Shown here piece by piece: positions 17,827-26,399 of a DNA stretch of 64,000 nucleotides. How positions within the stretch are numbered: the stretch's first letter is position 1; each line of letters starts with the position of its first letter. This stretch comes from SHWB01 sp050246875. GTDB lineage: Bacteria; Pseudomonadota; Alphaproteobacteria; UBA6615. The stretch covers positions 62,001 through 126,000 of the forward strand of contig JBFWVF010000010.1 of the NCBI GenBank assembly GCA_050246875.1, in the 5' to 3' direction. The position numbers and the translations under genes are program-made. The notes beneath the pieces were generated by a model. It had not been told where the DNA came from, searched no databases, and saw only the letters and a program-made list of their open reading frames with translations.

Positions 17827-18435
17827 ATGAACGATCACACGAGCCATCGCGGGCTGGTATCGACGGCGCGCATCATCGTCGCGCTCGGCCTCATCGGCGT
17901 CGCCGGCACCGCCTGCGCAGGCGACATGAAGCAGGCGGCGATGCCCGCCGATACGGTGATGGTCGGCGGCGAGGCGATGTACCCATCGAAGACCATCGTC
18001 GAGAACGCCGTCAACTCGAAGGACCACGAGACGCTGGTCGCCGCCGTGAAGCACGCTGGCCTCGTCGGCACGCTGTCCGGCCCCGGCCCGTTCACGGTGT
18101 TCGCGCCGACCGACGACGCCTTCGCCGAGCTGCCCAAGGGCACCGTCGACACGCTGATGCAGCCGGCCAACAAGGCGAAGCTGACCGGCGTGCTGACCTA
18201 CCACGTCGTGCCCGGCCGCCTCACCGCCGCCGACCTGATGGCGATGACCAAGGCGCATGGCGGCAAGGCGACGCTGAAGACGGTCGCCGGCGGCACGCTG
18301 ACGGTGATGCAGAACGGTCCGATGAACCTCGTCATCCACGACGGGCACGGCGGCACCGCCCACATCTCGACCTACGACGTTCTGCAGTCCAACGGCGTCA
18401 TCCACGTCGTCGACAAGGTGTTGCTGCCGAGCTGA
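17827..18435 (+). CDS. secreted fasciclin-domain protein
   Basis: 202 residues: N-terminal signal sequence (cut near GTACA|GD, or lipid-modified at Cys30 since GTAC is a weak lipobox) and one fasciclin (FAS1) domain from about 55 on, with the GPFTVFAPTDDAFAELP motif, YHVVPG and the closing GVIHVVDKVLLPS. FAS1 domains mediate adhesion in the envelope. Start set by GAGGAG before ATG 17827. Likely the output gene of the ECF sigma/anti-sigma pair upstream, as MPT70/MPT83 are for SigK. Confidence 0.92.
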   Translation: MNDHTSHRGLVSTARIIVALGLIGVAGTACAGDMKQAAMPADTVMVGGEAMYPSKTIVENAVNSKDHETLVAAVKHAGLVGTLSGPGPFTVFAPTDDAFAELPKGTVDTLMQPANKAKLTGVLTYHVVPGRLTAADLMAMTKAHGGKATLKTVAGGTLTVMQNGPMNLVIHDGHGGTAHISTYDVLQSNGVIHVVDKVLLPS

Positions 18436-18516
18436 CCTCCCGCGTCCGCGACGTTCGCGGCGGCGACGGCCGTTGGCCCCGCCGACCGCCGCCGCCGGCG
18501 GCGCGGACACCAGCGC

Positions 18517-18556
18517 ACGGGGGCTGTCGGGAAACCGCCAGCCCCCGTGTCGTTTT
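18517..18556 (+). terminator. terminator after the fasciclin gene
   Basis: 10-bp stem ACGGGGGCTG / CAGCCCCCGT followed by GTCGTTTTTT. Confidence 0.85.
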
Positions 18557-18564
18557 TTCCCCAG

Positions 18565-18597
18565 AAAAGAAAACGGGGGCCGGTTGCCCGGCCCCCG
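18565..18597 (-). terminator. terminator after the CocE copy 2 gene
   Basis: Perfect 10-bp stem CGGGGGCCGG / CCGGCCCCCG with a 4-base loop; on the minus strand it is followed by TTTTCTTTT. It faces the fasciclin terminator, so the two converging transcripts are each stopped. Confidence 0.88.
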
Positions 18598-18621
18598 TCG
18601 GGTCGTCGTCCGGGGGGACGC

Positions 18622-20331
18622 CTACCGCTTCGCCGGGATGACCGGCAGCAGCAGGTAGGAGGCCTGGCCCGGCCCGGTGTGGATGGTGGTCTCGCCGCCG
18701 AACACCGCCTTCGGGCGGTCGGCCGGGTGGTCGTGCAGGAACGGCCCCGAGCCGCGCGACGGGACATAGGCCTCGACCGCCGGACCCGGCCGGTCGAAGT
18801 CCTGCCCCGCGATGTTGAGCGCGATGCGGAAGCCCTTCGGCAGCACGATGCACTGCGGCCAGATCTCGACGTCGAGCTCGTACACCTCGCCGGGGATCAG
18901 CGGCATCTTGTCGTCATGCGTATGGAAGGGCCGCCACGGCTCCGACTTCGCCGGGTCGAGCTTCCTGTGCGAGGCGCGCAGCCAGCCCTGGGCGAGCGGC
19001 GTCTTGGGATCGACCGTGCCCTGGAAGTGGACCTCCTCGCCCTTCGGCGAGAAGGCCTGCATGGTGACGAAGAAGTCGGCGTCGACCGTCGAGGAGGAGA
19101 TGAACAGCTTCGCCGCCATCGGGCCGGTGATCTCCGTCTCCTCCTTGAGCGGCGGCGACATCCAGGTGATGCCGCGCGTCAGCGCCTTGAACTTCGCCGC
19201 CTTCTTCGTCTTCGGCTGGGCCCAGTCGAGCTTGCCCTTGCCGCCGGCGTCGAGGAACAGCTTGGTCCACTTCGTGCCCTTGAGCGGCCAGGCGTCTTCC
19301 TTGCGCAGCGTCACCGCGTCGGTGAACGGCCGGCGCAGGTTGATCCAGACGCGCTTTTCCTTGTCCCAGCCGTTCTTCTCGCCCTTGAGGTAGTAGTCGA
19401 AGAACTTCTTCTGCAGCTGCATGCCGTAGTCGAGGTAGAACCATTCCTCGTGGCGGCCGGGATGGCCCTCGAGCCACTTCTCCTTCGAGGCGGCCTGGGT
19501 GAAGGCCTCGAAATTGCCGCGCGGGTGCAGGCCGAAGCCGGCCCAGCTTGCCGGCGAGAGGAACGGCACCACCACCTTGGACCAGTCGGGCGAGCGCGCG
19601 CGGTACCAGTCGTCGTCCATCTCGCGGGCGACCTGATTGGCCAGCGTGTCGGCGCGGTTCTCCTTGAGCTGGCGCGGCTTGAGCTTCTCCGGGCCGGTTG
19701 CCGAGGTCTTCATCCAGTGGTCGCGCGGCCCCTTCGGGTTGCCGTGCTGCACCGACTCGACCTGGCGCGGATACCAGATCTCCATGAACTTGTTGGACAG
19801 GATGCCGCCGTGCCGGCTCCAGTCGCGGTACATGTCGGCGGCGCCCTCCCACGGGATCATCGCCGTCAGGTGCTTCGGCTGCAGGGCCGCGACGTGCCAC
19901 TGGTTGATGGCGTAGTAGGACACGCCGTTGAGGCCGACCTTGCCATTCGACCACGCCTGCTGGCCGGCCCACTCGATGGCGTTGGCGTAGTCCTTCGTCT
20001 CGCGCGGCGAGAAGATGTCGAGATAGCCCGGCGAGCGGCCGGCGCCGCGCGAATCGAGGCGCACGCAGGCGTAACCCCAGGGGACCCAGATCTCGGGATC
20101 GACCGTCTCCCAGGTCAGCCAGCGGTGCTGCGAGCCCTTGAGGACGTCGGGGTGCATCTTCACCAGCGAGTCCCACAGCGGCTTGTAGTGCTCCTGGTAC
20201 TTGACGCCCTTGCCATAGGGGCCGCCGGCCATGACGACCGGCACCTTCGCCTTGGTGTCGGGCCGGTAGACGTCGGCCCGCAGCACCACGCCATCGTCCA
20301 TCTTTATCGGCACGTCGCGTTCGATGATCAT
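18622..20331 (-). CDS. CocE/NonD family acyl hydrolase, copy 2
   Basis: 569 residues, paralogous to the gene at 4250-6040 along its whole length. Nucleophile Ser138 in GVSYYA, RLDSRGAGRSPG at 91-102, the C-terminal jelly-roll domain ends with the shared QASYLLLPVIPAKR tail. No signal peptide. GGAGGA precedes ATG 20331. The next upstream gene on the strand is the third DctP protein, so as with copy 1 a TRAP component is paired with this hydrolase type. Substrate unknown; esters or amides are expected from the family. Confidence 0.85.
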   Translation of the reverse strand: MIIERDVPIKMDDGVVLRADVYRPDTKAKVPVVMAGGPYGKGVKYQEHYKPLWDSLVKMHPDVLKGSQHRWLTWETVDPEIWVPWGYACVRLDSRGAGRSPGYLDIFSPRETKDYANAIEWAGQQAWSNGKVGLNGVSYYAINQWHVAALQPKHLTAMIPWEGAADMYRDWSRHGGILSNKFMEIWYPRQVESVQHGNPKGPRDHWMKTSATGPEKLKPRQLKENRADTLANQVAREMDDDWYRARSPDWSKVVVPFLSPASWAGFGLHPRGNFEAFTQAASKEKWLEGHPGRHEEWFYLDYGMQLQKKFFDYYLKGEKNGWDKEKRVWINLRRPFTDAVTLRKEDAWPLKGTKWTKLFLDAGGKGKLDWAQPKTKKAAKFKALTRGITWMSPPLKEETEITGPMAAKLFISSSTVDADFFVTMQAFSPKGEEVHFQGTVDPKTPLAQGWLRASHRKLDPAKSEPWRPFHTHDDKMPLIPGEVYELDVEIWPQCIVLPKGFRIALNIAGQDFDRPGPAVEAYVPSRGSGPFLHDHPADRPKAVFGGETTIHTGPGQASYLLLPVIPAKR

Positions 20332-20514
20332 CAAATCCTCCCTGCGGCGCGCACTCGTCGTCGGCGCTGCCGGCGTCGATATTCCAGCAGAGGCGCGGGG
20401 CGGCGGGCAATCCCATTCGCCGCGAAGGCACGAACGGCCCCGCTGCGCGCGCAACGGGGCCGCCCGGCCGTGGACCCGGCTTTGCCGTCGCGCGGCGGCG
20501 ACGGCCGGCAGTCG

Positions 20515-21609
20515 CTACTCCTTGTCCCAGTCGCGCACGACGGGCTGCTTGGCGGCGCGCATCGAGTCCATGTAGGCGGCGAGCACGGCGGTTCCCGGCA
20601 AGGCGGCCTTGTCCATCTCGGCGGCCCATTCGAGCGCCATCGGCGGCAGGGCCATCGCCCATTGCCGCGTCTCGTCGGCCGACAGGTCGGTCCACTGCAT
20701 CTTGAAGTCGCGCCGGCAACGTTCGATGCCGTCGGCCGCCCCTTCGGCCAGCAGGCGGAGCTGGTCGCGGTGCCAGATGTTGCCGGCGTCGAGCAGCGCC
20801 TTGCGGACATCCTCGGGCAGTTTGCCGAACCAGTCCCTGTTGGCATTCAGGTTGATGACCGAGGAGGCGCCGAAACCGGGGTCGAGCGTGTGCGGCGCCG
20901 GTTCGCACAGCTTGAAGGCGCCCATCGCCTGCGGCCAGCCGATCACCGCCGTCACCAGCCCGGTCTGCAGGCCGTTGAAGAAGTCGGCGAGGCCCTGCGT
21001 GACGCCGGTGGCGCCGACCGGCGTTACCCAGCGCAGGTTGGCGCCGACGCCGCCGATCTTCTTGCCCTTGAGGTCGGCGAGCGTCTTCAGCGGCACCGTC
21101 GAGACCAGCACGTAGCGGTCGGCATTGGCCGTGCTGGCGAGCGCCACCTGGTTGCCCGACGCCCAGGCAGCGGCGAACTGCGGGAACTTCGCGTGGATGG
21201 CCGTGTAGGCGTCGCCGATCGCCCCGGGCTCCTTGGTCGTGAAGGGCGTGACATAGGGCGTCTGGTAGAGCGGCACGCGGTCGAAGAAGTAGGGCGTCGG
21301 CACCGTGGCGATGTCGCCGAGGCCGGACTGCAGCGCCTCGAACTCGCCGCGCGGCTTCGCCACCTGGCCCGAATGCGCCATGTTCCAGTCGATGCGGTAC
21401 TTGCCGCCCTTGGCCAGCGCCTCCTCGACCCCCTTCACGTAGGCGCCGGTGAAGGCGCCGGTGAAGGTGACGTTCGGCGCGAAGCCGGAGATGAAGGTCA
21501 CCTTGACCGCCTGCTGCGCGGCAGCGGGGGCGGCCAGGGCACAGGCGAACGCAAGGGCGGCGACCAGTGCGCCGCCGCGGCGGAGCATGCATATCCGACG
21601 AGCCATCAT
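20515..21609 (-). CDS. TRAP transporter substrate-binding protein DctP, copy 3
   Basis: 364 residues with a signal peptide (cut near AAPAAAQ, about 32). More distant from copies 1 and 2 but with the DLKGKKIGGVGANLRW block, again lacking the usual carboxylate-binding Arg after GKK. Long C-terminal helices rich in Trp and Glu. No permease is adjacent; it may use the DctQM pair at 6194-8144 or one elsewhere. The start at 21609 is preferred over 21606 for its spacing from GGGAGA. Confidence 0.8.
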   Translation of the reverse strand: MMARRICMLRRGGALVAALAFACALAAPAAAQQAVKVTFISGFAPNVTFTGAFTGAYVKGVEEALAKGGKYRIDWNMAHSGQVAKPRGEFEALQSGLGDIATVPTPYFFDRVPLYQTPYVTPFTTKEPGAIGDAYTAIHAKFPQFAAAWASGNQVALASTANADRYVLVSTVPLKTLADLKGKKIGGVGANLRWVTPVGATGVTQGLADFFNGLQTGLVTAVIGWPQAMGAFKLCEPAPHTLDPGFGASSVINLNANRDWFGKLPEDVRKALLDAGNIWHRDQLRLLAEGAADGIERCRRDFKMQWTDLSADETRQWAMALPPMALEWAAEMDKAALPGTAVLAAYMDSMRAAKQPVVRDWDKE

Positions 21610-21809
21610 CGCGATTCTCCCCTGACAGGCGGGCCGGCGTGGGCGGGATGCCCCGCTGCCTCTTTCCATGTTCTATGGCGACAACGGTCGCCGCCCATCG
21701 GGCGGGGGTCAAACGCCAATGGGCAGACGGGCGGGCACGGCCGTCATGTGCGAGGCGCATGAATGGCGGCGGACTTGACGCTCGCCGGCCGCCGCCGCAG
21801 AAGGGGCGC

Positions 21810-22232
21810 ATGACCACCGCCGCCACCGAGGCCCTCGTCCGTCGCTACTACGCCGCCTTCAACGCCGGCGACACGGCCGGCATGCTCGCCTGCCTCGCCG
21901 ACGACGTGCGCCACGACGTCAACCAGGGCGGCACGCGCCGCGGCAAGGCCGCCTTCGCCGAATTCTGCGCCCACATGGCCCGCTGCTACCGCGAGCGGCT
22001 GGAGGACATCGTCGTCATGGTGGCACCGGACGGCCGCCGCGCCGCCGCCGAGTTCACCGTCCACGGCGCCTACATCGCCACCGACGATGGCCTGCCGCCG
22101 GCGACCGGCCAGCGCTACGTGCTGCCGGCCGGCGCCTTCCTCGCCATCAGGAACGGCACGATCACGCGCGTGACCACCTGCTACAACCTGCGCCAATGGC
22201 TGGAGCTGGTCGGCGCGGCGGCGCCGGCATGA
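21810..22232 (+). CDS. SnoaL-like / ketosteroid isomerase-fold protein
   Basis: 140 residues of the NTF2-like fold: ALVRRYYAAFNAGDTAGMLACLADDVRHDVNQGG is the typical opening of SnoaL-like proteins, with the GTRRGKAAFAEF strand following. Such proteins bind or isomerise small molecules. It overlaps the GNAT gene by ATGA, so it starts a co-translated three-gene set. AAGGGG precedes its ATG. Confidence 0.85.
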   Translation: MTTAATEALVRRYYAAFNAGDTAGMLACLADDVRHDVNQGGTRRGKAAFAEFCAHMARCYRERLEDIVVMVAPDGRRAAAEFTVHGAYIATDDGLPPATGQRYVLPAGAFLAIRNGTITRVTTCYNLRQWLELVGAAAPA

Positions 22233-22822
22233 GCGCCACGGTCGAGACGCTGACCGGCGCGCGCCTGCGCGACGCGCTGCCGGACGTCGCCCGCCTGCGT
22301 ATCGCCGTGTTTCGCGAGTGGCCCTATCTCTACGATGGTACGCTGGCCTACGAGCAACGCTACATCGAGCGCTTCTCGAAGCTGCGCGACGCCGTCATCG
22401 TCGCCGCGTGGGACGGCGATCGCCTGATCGGCGCGGCGACCGGCGCGCCGCTGACGGGCCAGCACCCCGAGTTCGTCGCGCCATTCCAGGCGCATGGCCA
22501 CGACGCCGCCCGCGTCTTTTACTGCGGCGAATCCGTGCTGCTGCCGGACTGGCGCGGACAGGGCATCGGCCATGCCTTCTTCGACCGCCGCGAGGACCAC
22601 GCGCGCGCGCTCGGCGGGCTCGACACCATCGCCTTCTGCGCCGTCGTGCGCCGCGCCGACGATCCGCGGCGGCCGGAGGGCGCGCGCGACCTCGCGCCGT
22701 TCTGGCGCAAGCGCGGCTATGCGCCCGTCGACGGCCTCGTCACCACCTTCGACTGGCGCGAGGTGGGCGGCGGCGAGGACGAGGTGACCAACCGCATGCA
22801 GTTCTGGCTGCGCGCGCTGTGA
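22229..22822 (+). CDS. GNAT-family acetyltransferase
   Basis: 197 residues. The acetyl-CoA site LPDWRGQGIGHAFFDRRE is clear near 110-127. The substrate is not evident, but four-base overlaps with the SnoaL gene before and the nitrilase gene after point to a shared pathway. GNAT and carbon-nitrogen hydrolase domains are also known fused in one polypeptide in other bacteria, which supports a joint role here. Confidence 0.85.
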   Translation: MSATVETLTGARLRDALPDVARLRIAVFREWPYLYDGTLAYEQRYIERFSKLRDAVIVAAWDGDRLIGAATGAPLTGQHPEFVAPFQAHGHDAARVFYCGESVLLPDWRGQGIGHAFFDRREDHARALGGLDTIAFCAVVRRADDPRRPEGARDLAPFWRKRGYAPVDGLVTTFDWREVGGGEDEVTNRMQFWLRAL

Positions 22823-23751
22823 TCGTTTGCGTCGCCGCCGCCGCCTGGCCGGTCGAGCGCCTTGCCGGCTTTGACGCCTGGCAGGCCAAGCTTGGCGCCT
22901 GGGTCGGCGAGGCGGCGGCCAGGGGCGCGCGGCTGCTGGTGCTGCCCGAATACGGCGCGCTCGAACTGGCGGGCGCGCTTGCCGGCGTGGCGGAGGACGA
23001 CGCCGCGGCACAGATCGCCGCCGTCGCCGCCGTGGCGCCGCGCATCGACGCCGCCCACGCCGTGCTGGCGCGCGAGACCAACACCCACATCCTCGCCGGC
23101 ACGATCCTGCTGCCGCGCGGCGACGGGCGCTACGTCAACCGTGCCCGCCTGTTCACGCCGGACGGCACGGTCGGCATCCAGGACAAGCTGGTGCCGACAC
23201 GCTTCGAGCGCGAGGTCGCGGGCGTGGCCGGCGGCGGCGGCCCGGCGCGGGTGTTCGAGACGGCGTTGGGGCGCATCGGTATCTGCATCTGTTACGACGC
23301 CGAGTTTCCGCTGGTCGCCCGCGCCATGGCCGAGGCGGGCGCCGAGATCCTGTTGGTGCCGTCCTGCACCGACGCGCTGGCCGGCTACAGCCGGGTGCGC
23401 GTCGGCGCCATGGCGCGGGCACTCGAGAACCAGTGCTACGCCGTGCACGCGCCGACGGTCGGCGCGGCGCCGTGGTCGCCGCTGCTCGACGTGAATGTCG
23501 GTGCGGCCGCCGTCTACGCGCCGCCCGACATCGGTTTCCCGCCGACCGGCATCGTCGCCGAGGCGGCATTGGACGCACCGGGCTGGCTTTACGCCGATCT
23601 CGACCTCGACCGCGTGCACGCCGTGCGCCGGGACGGCCAGGTGCTCAACCTCGCGCACTGGCCGGAACAGGCCGCGCCGCTGGCCGCCGGCGCCGAGCTG
23701 GTGTCGCTGGCCGCCGGCGCCGGCCGTGCCCGCCGGGCGCACGGGTTGTGA
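22819..23751 (+). CDS. carbon-nitrogen hydrolase (nitrilase superfamily)
   Basis: 310 residues with the full Glu44-Lys123-Cys158 triad in VLPEYG, QDKLVPTRFE and GICICYDAEFP. It hydrolyses a non-peptide C-N bond, most likely an amide. The GTG start overlaps the GNAT stop (GTGA). No signal peptide. Amidase rather than true nitrilase is favoured by the GNAT association. Confidence 0.88.
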   Translation: MIVCVAAAAWPVERLAGFDAWQAKLGAWVGEAAARGARLLVLPEYGALELAGALAGVAEDDAAAQIAAVAAVAPRIDAAHAVLARETNTHILAGTILLPRGDGRYVNRARLFTPDGTVGIQDKLVPTRFEREVAGVAGGGGPARVFETALGRIGICICYDAEFPLVARAMAEAGAEILLVPSCTDALAGYSRVRVGAMARALENQCYAVHAPTVGAAPWSPLLDVNVGAAAVYAPPDIGFPPTGIVAEAALDAPGWLYADLDLDRVHAVRRDGQVLNLAHWPEQAAPLAAGAELVSLAAGAGRARRAHGL

Positions 23752-23836
23752 CCGCGGCGAAACTGGCCCCGCGCGCGGCGAAGGCGCATATGATGGACGC
23801 AAGCGCCGCCGAACGCGCGCAGGAGGGAAGGACGCC

Positions 23837-24670
23837 ATGACCCTCGCCACCGATCCCGACGCCGGCCTCGCCAGCGTGCGGACCTCGCTCAACTATCTCG
23901 CCGGCGGCAACGCGACGCCGTTCTTCTACCCGTCGGTCGCCGGCGCCGCCGAGACGACCTACGCCACCAACGCCGAGGCACGCGAGGTCGTCGTGCGCGA
24001 CGCCCGCCCGATCGCCGACCGCTTCACGCTCGACCGCCACGGTTTCCAGCTCGTGCGCCACGACACGCGCATGCGGAACTTTCTCGACCCCGACGAGGTC
24101 AAGCGCGTCTACGAGCCGGAGGTGATCGCGCTGGTGCGCCGCCATGCCGGTGCCGACGCCGCCGTGATCTTCGACCACACGCTGCGCGCCAGCACGCCCG
24201 AGCTGCGCGAGACGCAGCACATGCGCGACCCGGCGAAGACGGTACACAACGACTATACCGACCGCTCGGGGCCGCGCCGGCTGCGCGACTTCCTGCCAGC
24301 CGATGAGGCCGAGCGCCGGCTGGCGCGCCGCTTCGCCGTCGTGCAGGTGTGGCGGTCGATCGCCGGGCCGGTCGAATCCTCGCCGCTGGCGCTGTGCGAT
24401 CCGACCTCGGTCGAGGCGGGCGACCTCGTGCCGGCCGAGCGGCGCGCCAGGGAGCGCGTCGGCGAGATCCATCAGGTGCTGTGGAACCCGCGCCACCGCT
24501 GGTACTACTTCTCGCGCATGCGGCGCGACGAGGCGCTGCTGATCAAGACCTTCGACTCGGCGCGGGACGGCCGCGCGCGCTTCGCCATCCACTCGGCCTT
24601 CGACCTGCCGGGCCAGGATGCCGCGCCGCCGCGCGAAAGCATCGAGACGCGCACCTTCGCCTTCTTCTAG
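23837..24670 (+). CDS. CmcJ/NvfI-like oxygenase
   Basis: 277 residues of the family containing cephamycin 7-alpha-hydroxylase component CmcJ and fungal NvfI/AsaB, with a 2OG-Fe(II)-like core. The candidate iron ligands are His and Asp of VHNDYT and the late His of RFAIHSAFDLPG; WYYFSRM and EALLIKTFDS are family-typical. AGGAGGGAAG precedes the ATG. It follows the nitrilase gene by 85 bases on the same strand and could oxidise the same small molecule. Real substrate unknown. Confidence 0.8.
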   Translation: MTLATDPDAGLASVRTSLNYLAGGNATPFFYPSVAGAAETTYATNAEAREVVVRDARPIADRFTLDRHGFQLVRHDTRMRNFLDPDEVKRVYEPEVIALVRRHAGADAAVIFDHTLRASTPELRETQHMRDPAKTVHNDYTDRSGPRRLRDFLPADEAERRLARRFAVVQVWRSIAGPVESSPLALCDPTSVEAGDLVPAERRARERVGEIHQVLWNPRHRWYYFSRMRRDEALLIKTFDSARDGRARFAIHSAFDLPGQDAAPPRESIETRTFAFF

Positions 24671-24708
24671 CGCGCGGTTTTGGGGCCCGGCCGGCGGCAT
24701 GCGCCGGC

Positions 24709-25731
24709 TCAGATCCTCGGCAGCGGCCCGCGCCCCGACGCATCCTGCGGCGCGACCGCGCCGCCGTCGCTGTTGTGCAGCACGGGCGGCATCGCCGCAG
24801 GGGCGTCGGTGCGCGGCGACAGGCCGTCCGGCACGGCGCGCGGCGGCGCGGCCTCGCCACCGGGCGCCGGCAGGCCTCGCGGGTCGGCCGGCAGCTTGCC
24901 GGGCGTGTTCAGCGCCGGCGGTGCGGCGGTGTCAGCGAGGTCGGCGCTGACGGCGCGGCCAAGCTTCAGCAGCATGTCGCGCGGCACCTCGCCGATCATC
25001 GCGTAGGAACGGCCGTCGGCGTGCCAGAACAGCAGCGAGACCGGCCCTTCCTGCGTCAGCGAGAGGCCCAGCTTGGTCTCCTTGTCATTCGGTGTGTAGT
25101 AGAGCGACACGCGGCGGCCCTCGGTGTTCTCGTATTCCAGCTCGATGGTGCGCAGCGCGTCGCCGGGCAGGACGCGTGTGCTGATCAGCGTGAAGCCGAG
25201 CGCCGCGAGATCGGGCGCGAAGTCGCCCTTCGCCGCCGGCCGGTCGGGGTTGGCCGCCGGCAGCACGCCAGTGCCGCCGGCCGTGCCGGTGGCGACGGCC
25301 TGCGGCGACGGCGGCGTGCCGTCGGCGAGGAGTGCAAACATCGCTTCGGTCGGCGCCACCGGCCACAGCAGGCGGACGCCGGCGCCGGCACAGACGGCGA
25401 CGACGACCGCCGCCAGGGCCGCGACGGCGAAGCGACGCGGACGGACGCGCGGCGGCGGCGGTGCGGCGAGGCGCGCCTGCAGGTTGCGCCGCAGCTCGTC
25501 GATGACCGGCGGCAGCGGTTCCAGCAAGACCGGGTCATAGATGCGATGCAGCGTTTCGCTGTCGCGGCGCCAGGCGACGACGCGCGCCGCGGCATCGGGA
25601 TCGTCGGCGAGGCGGGCCTCGACCTCGATCCGGTCCGCCGTGTCGAGTGCGCCATCGGCGTAGGCGCACAGGGTTTCCTCGTTGAACGGCAGGTCGCGGT
25701 GGGTGCCGCGCTGGGTGCGATGCTCAGGCAT
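24709..25731 (-). CDS. transmembrane anti-sigma factor
   Basis: 340 residues: a cytoplasmic N-terminus opening FNEETLCAYADGALDTADRI as in zinc-free anti-sigma factors, one membrane span about 102-124, and a periplasmic domain ending in a Pro/Ala/Gly-rich tail. It overlaps the upstream ECF sigma gene by eight bases, so the pair is co-translated and presumably forms a sigma/anti-sigma complex. The periplasmic part has a segment (SLTQEGPVSLLFWHADGRSY) seen in anti-sigma factors that sense the envelope. Confidence 0.85.
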   Translation of the reverse strand: MPEHRTQRGTHRDLPFNEETLCAYADGALDTADRIEVEARLADDPDAAARVVAWRRDSETLHRIYDPVLLEPLPPVIDELRRNLQARLAAPPPPRVRPRRFAVAALAAVVVAVCAGAGVRLLWPVAPTEAMFALLADGTPPSPQAVATGTAGGTGVLPAANPDRPAAKGDFAPDLAALGFTLISTRVLPGDALRTIELEYENTEGRRVSLYYTPNDKETKLGLSLTQEGPVSLLFWHADGRSYAMIGEVPRDMLLKLGRAVSADLADTAAPPALNTPGKLPADPRGLPAPGGEAAPPRAVPDGLSPRTDAPAAMPPVLHNSDGGAVAPQDASGRGPLPRI

Positions 25732-26272
25732 TGTCTTGAACCGCTGGCAGGGGCGCCTCGCCGGCATGGCGGGCGTCGATGACGGGGTTGTCGCCGTCCA
25801 TCAGGCGGCGCAGGGCGCGCCGGCCGCGGCACAGCCGCGACATCACGGTGCCGGCCGGAATGCCGAGGACCTGCGAGACGGCGCGATAGGACAGGCCCTC
25901 AAGGCCGACGAGCAGGACGACTGTGCGCTGCTCGTCCGGCAGCCGGTGGAGGGCGCGCGTGAAGTCGCGGAACTCGTGCCGGGCGTGCTGGCCGGCGGCG
26001 GAGGACAGTTCATCGGCGACAGCCTCGATGGGAATGGCATGGCCGTTGCGGCTGGCGCGCATGGCGTCGTCGACGCGCACGTTGTGCAGGACGGTGAAGA
26101 GATACGCGCGCAGGTCGCGGATCTGGCGGCCGTCGCGGATGTAGACCAGCGCCCGCTTGAGGGTCTCCTGCACGAGGTCGTCGGCCTCGTCGGGGTTGCG
26201 GCACAGCGCCATGGCGTAGCGCCGCAGCGACGCGATGCATCCGGTCAGGGCGCCCGAGACATCCTCATGCAT
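25724..26272 (-). CDS. ECF RNA polymerase sigma factor
   Basis: 182 residues with region 2 (MALCRNPDEADDLVQETLKR) and region 4 (LHRLPDEQRTVVLLVGLEGL, then SYRAVSQVLGIPAGTVMSRL). The start at 26272 follows AGGACACAGG at workable spacing; ATGs at 26305 and 26320 would add 11 or 16 residues. It sits directly before its anti-sigma gene and after the genes for three secreted proteins on the same strand, which are its likely targets. Confidence 0.88.
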   Translation of the reverse strand: MHEDVSGALTGCIASLRRYAMALCRNPDEADDLVQETLKRALVYIRDGRQIRDLRAYLFTVLHNVRVDDAMRASRNGHAIPIEAVADELSSAAGQHARHEFRDFTRALHRLPDEQRTVVLLVGLEGLSYRAVSQVLGIPAGTVMSRLCRGRRALRRLMDGDNPVIDARHAGEAPLPAVQDNA

Positions 26273-26399
26273 GCCCTGTGTCCTGTTCTGCCGCCAGGTG
26301 TCCATGGCGAACGCCGTCATTTCCGGCCCGGCCCCGTGGCACGGGGCGGCCGCTGCACGCGCGCCCGGCGTGCAGCCGCCGTCCCCGGGCCTGGCCGCA

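Noticed and set aside
18547..21762. Open frame of more than 1000 codons on the plus strand over CocE copy 2 and dctP copy 3
   Set aside because: Arg/Gly/Asp/Val-rich shadow translation from GC-rich third positions; the minus-strand genes have full family domains.
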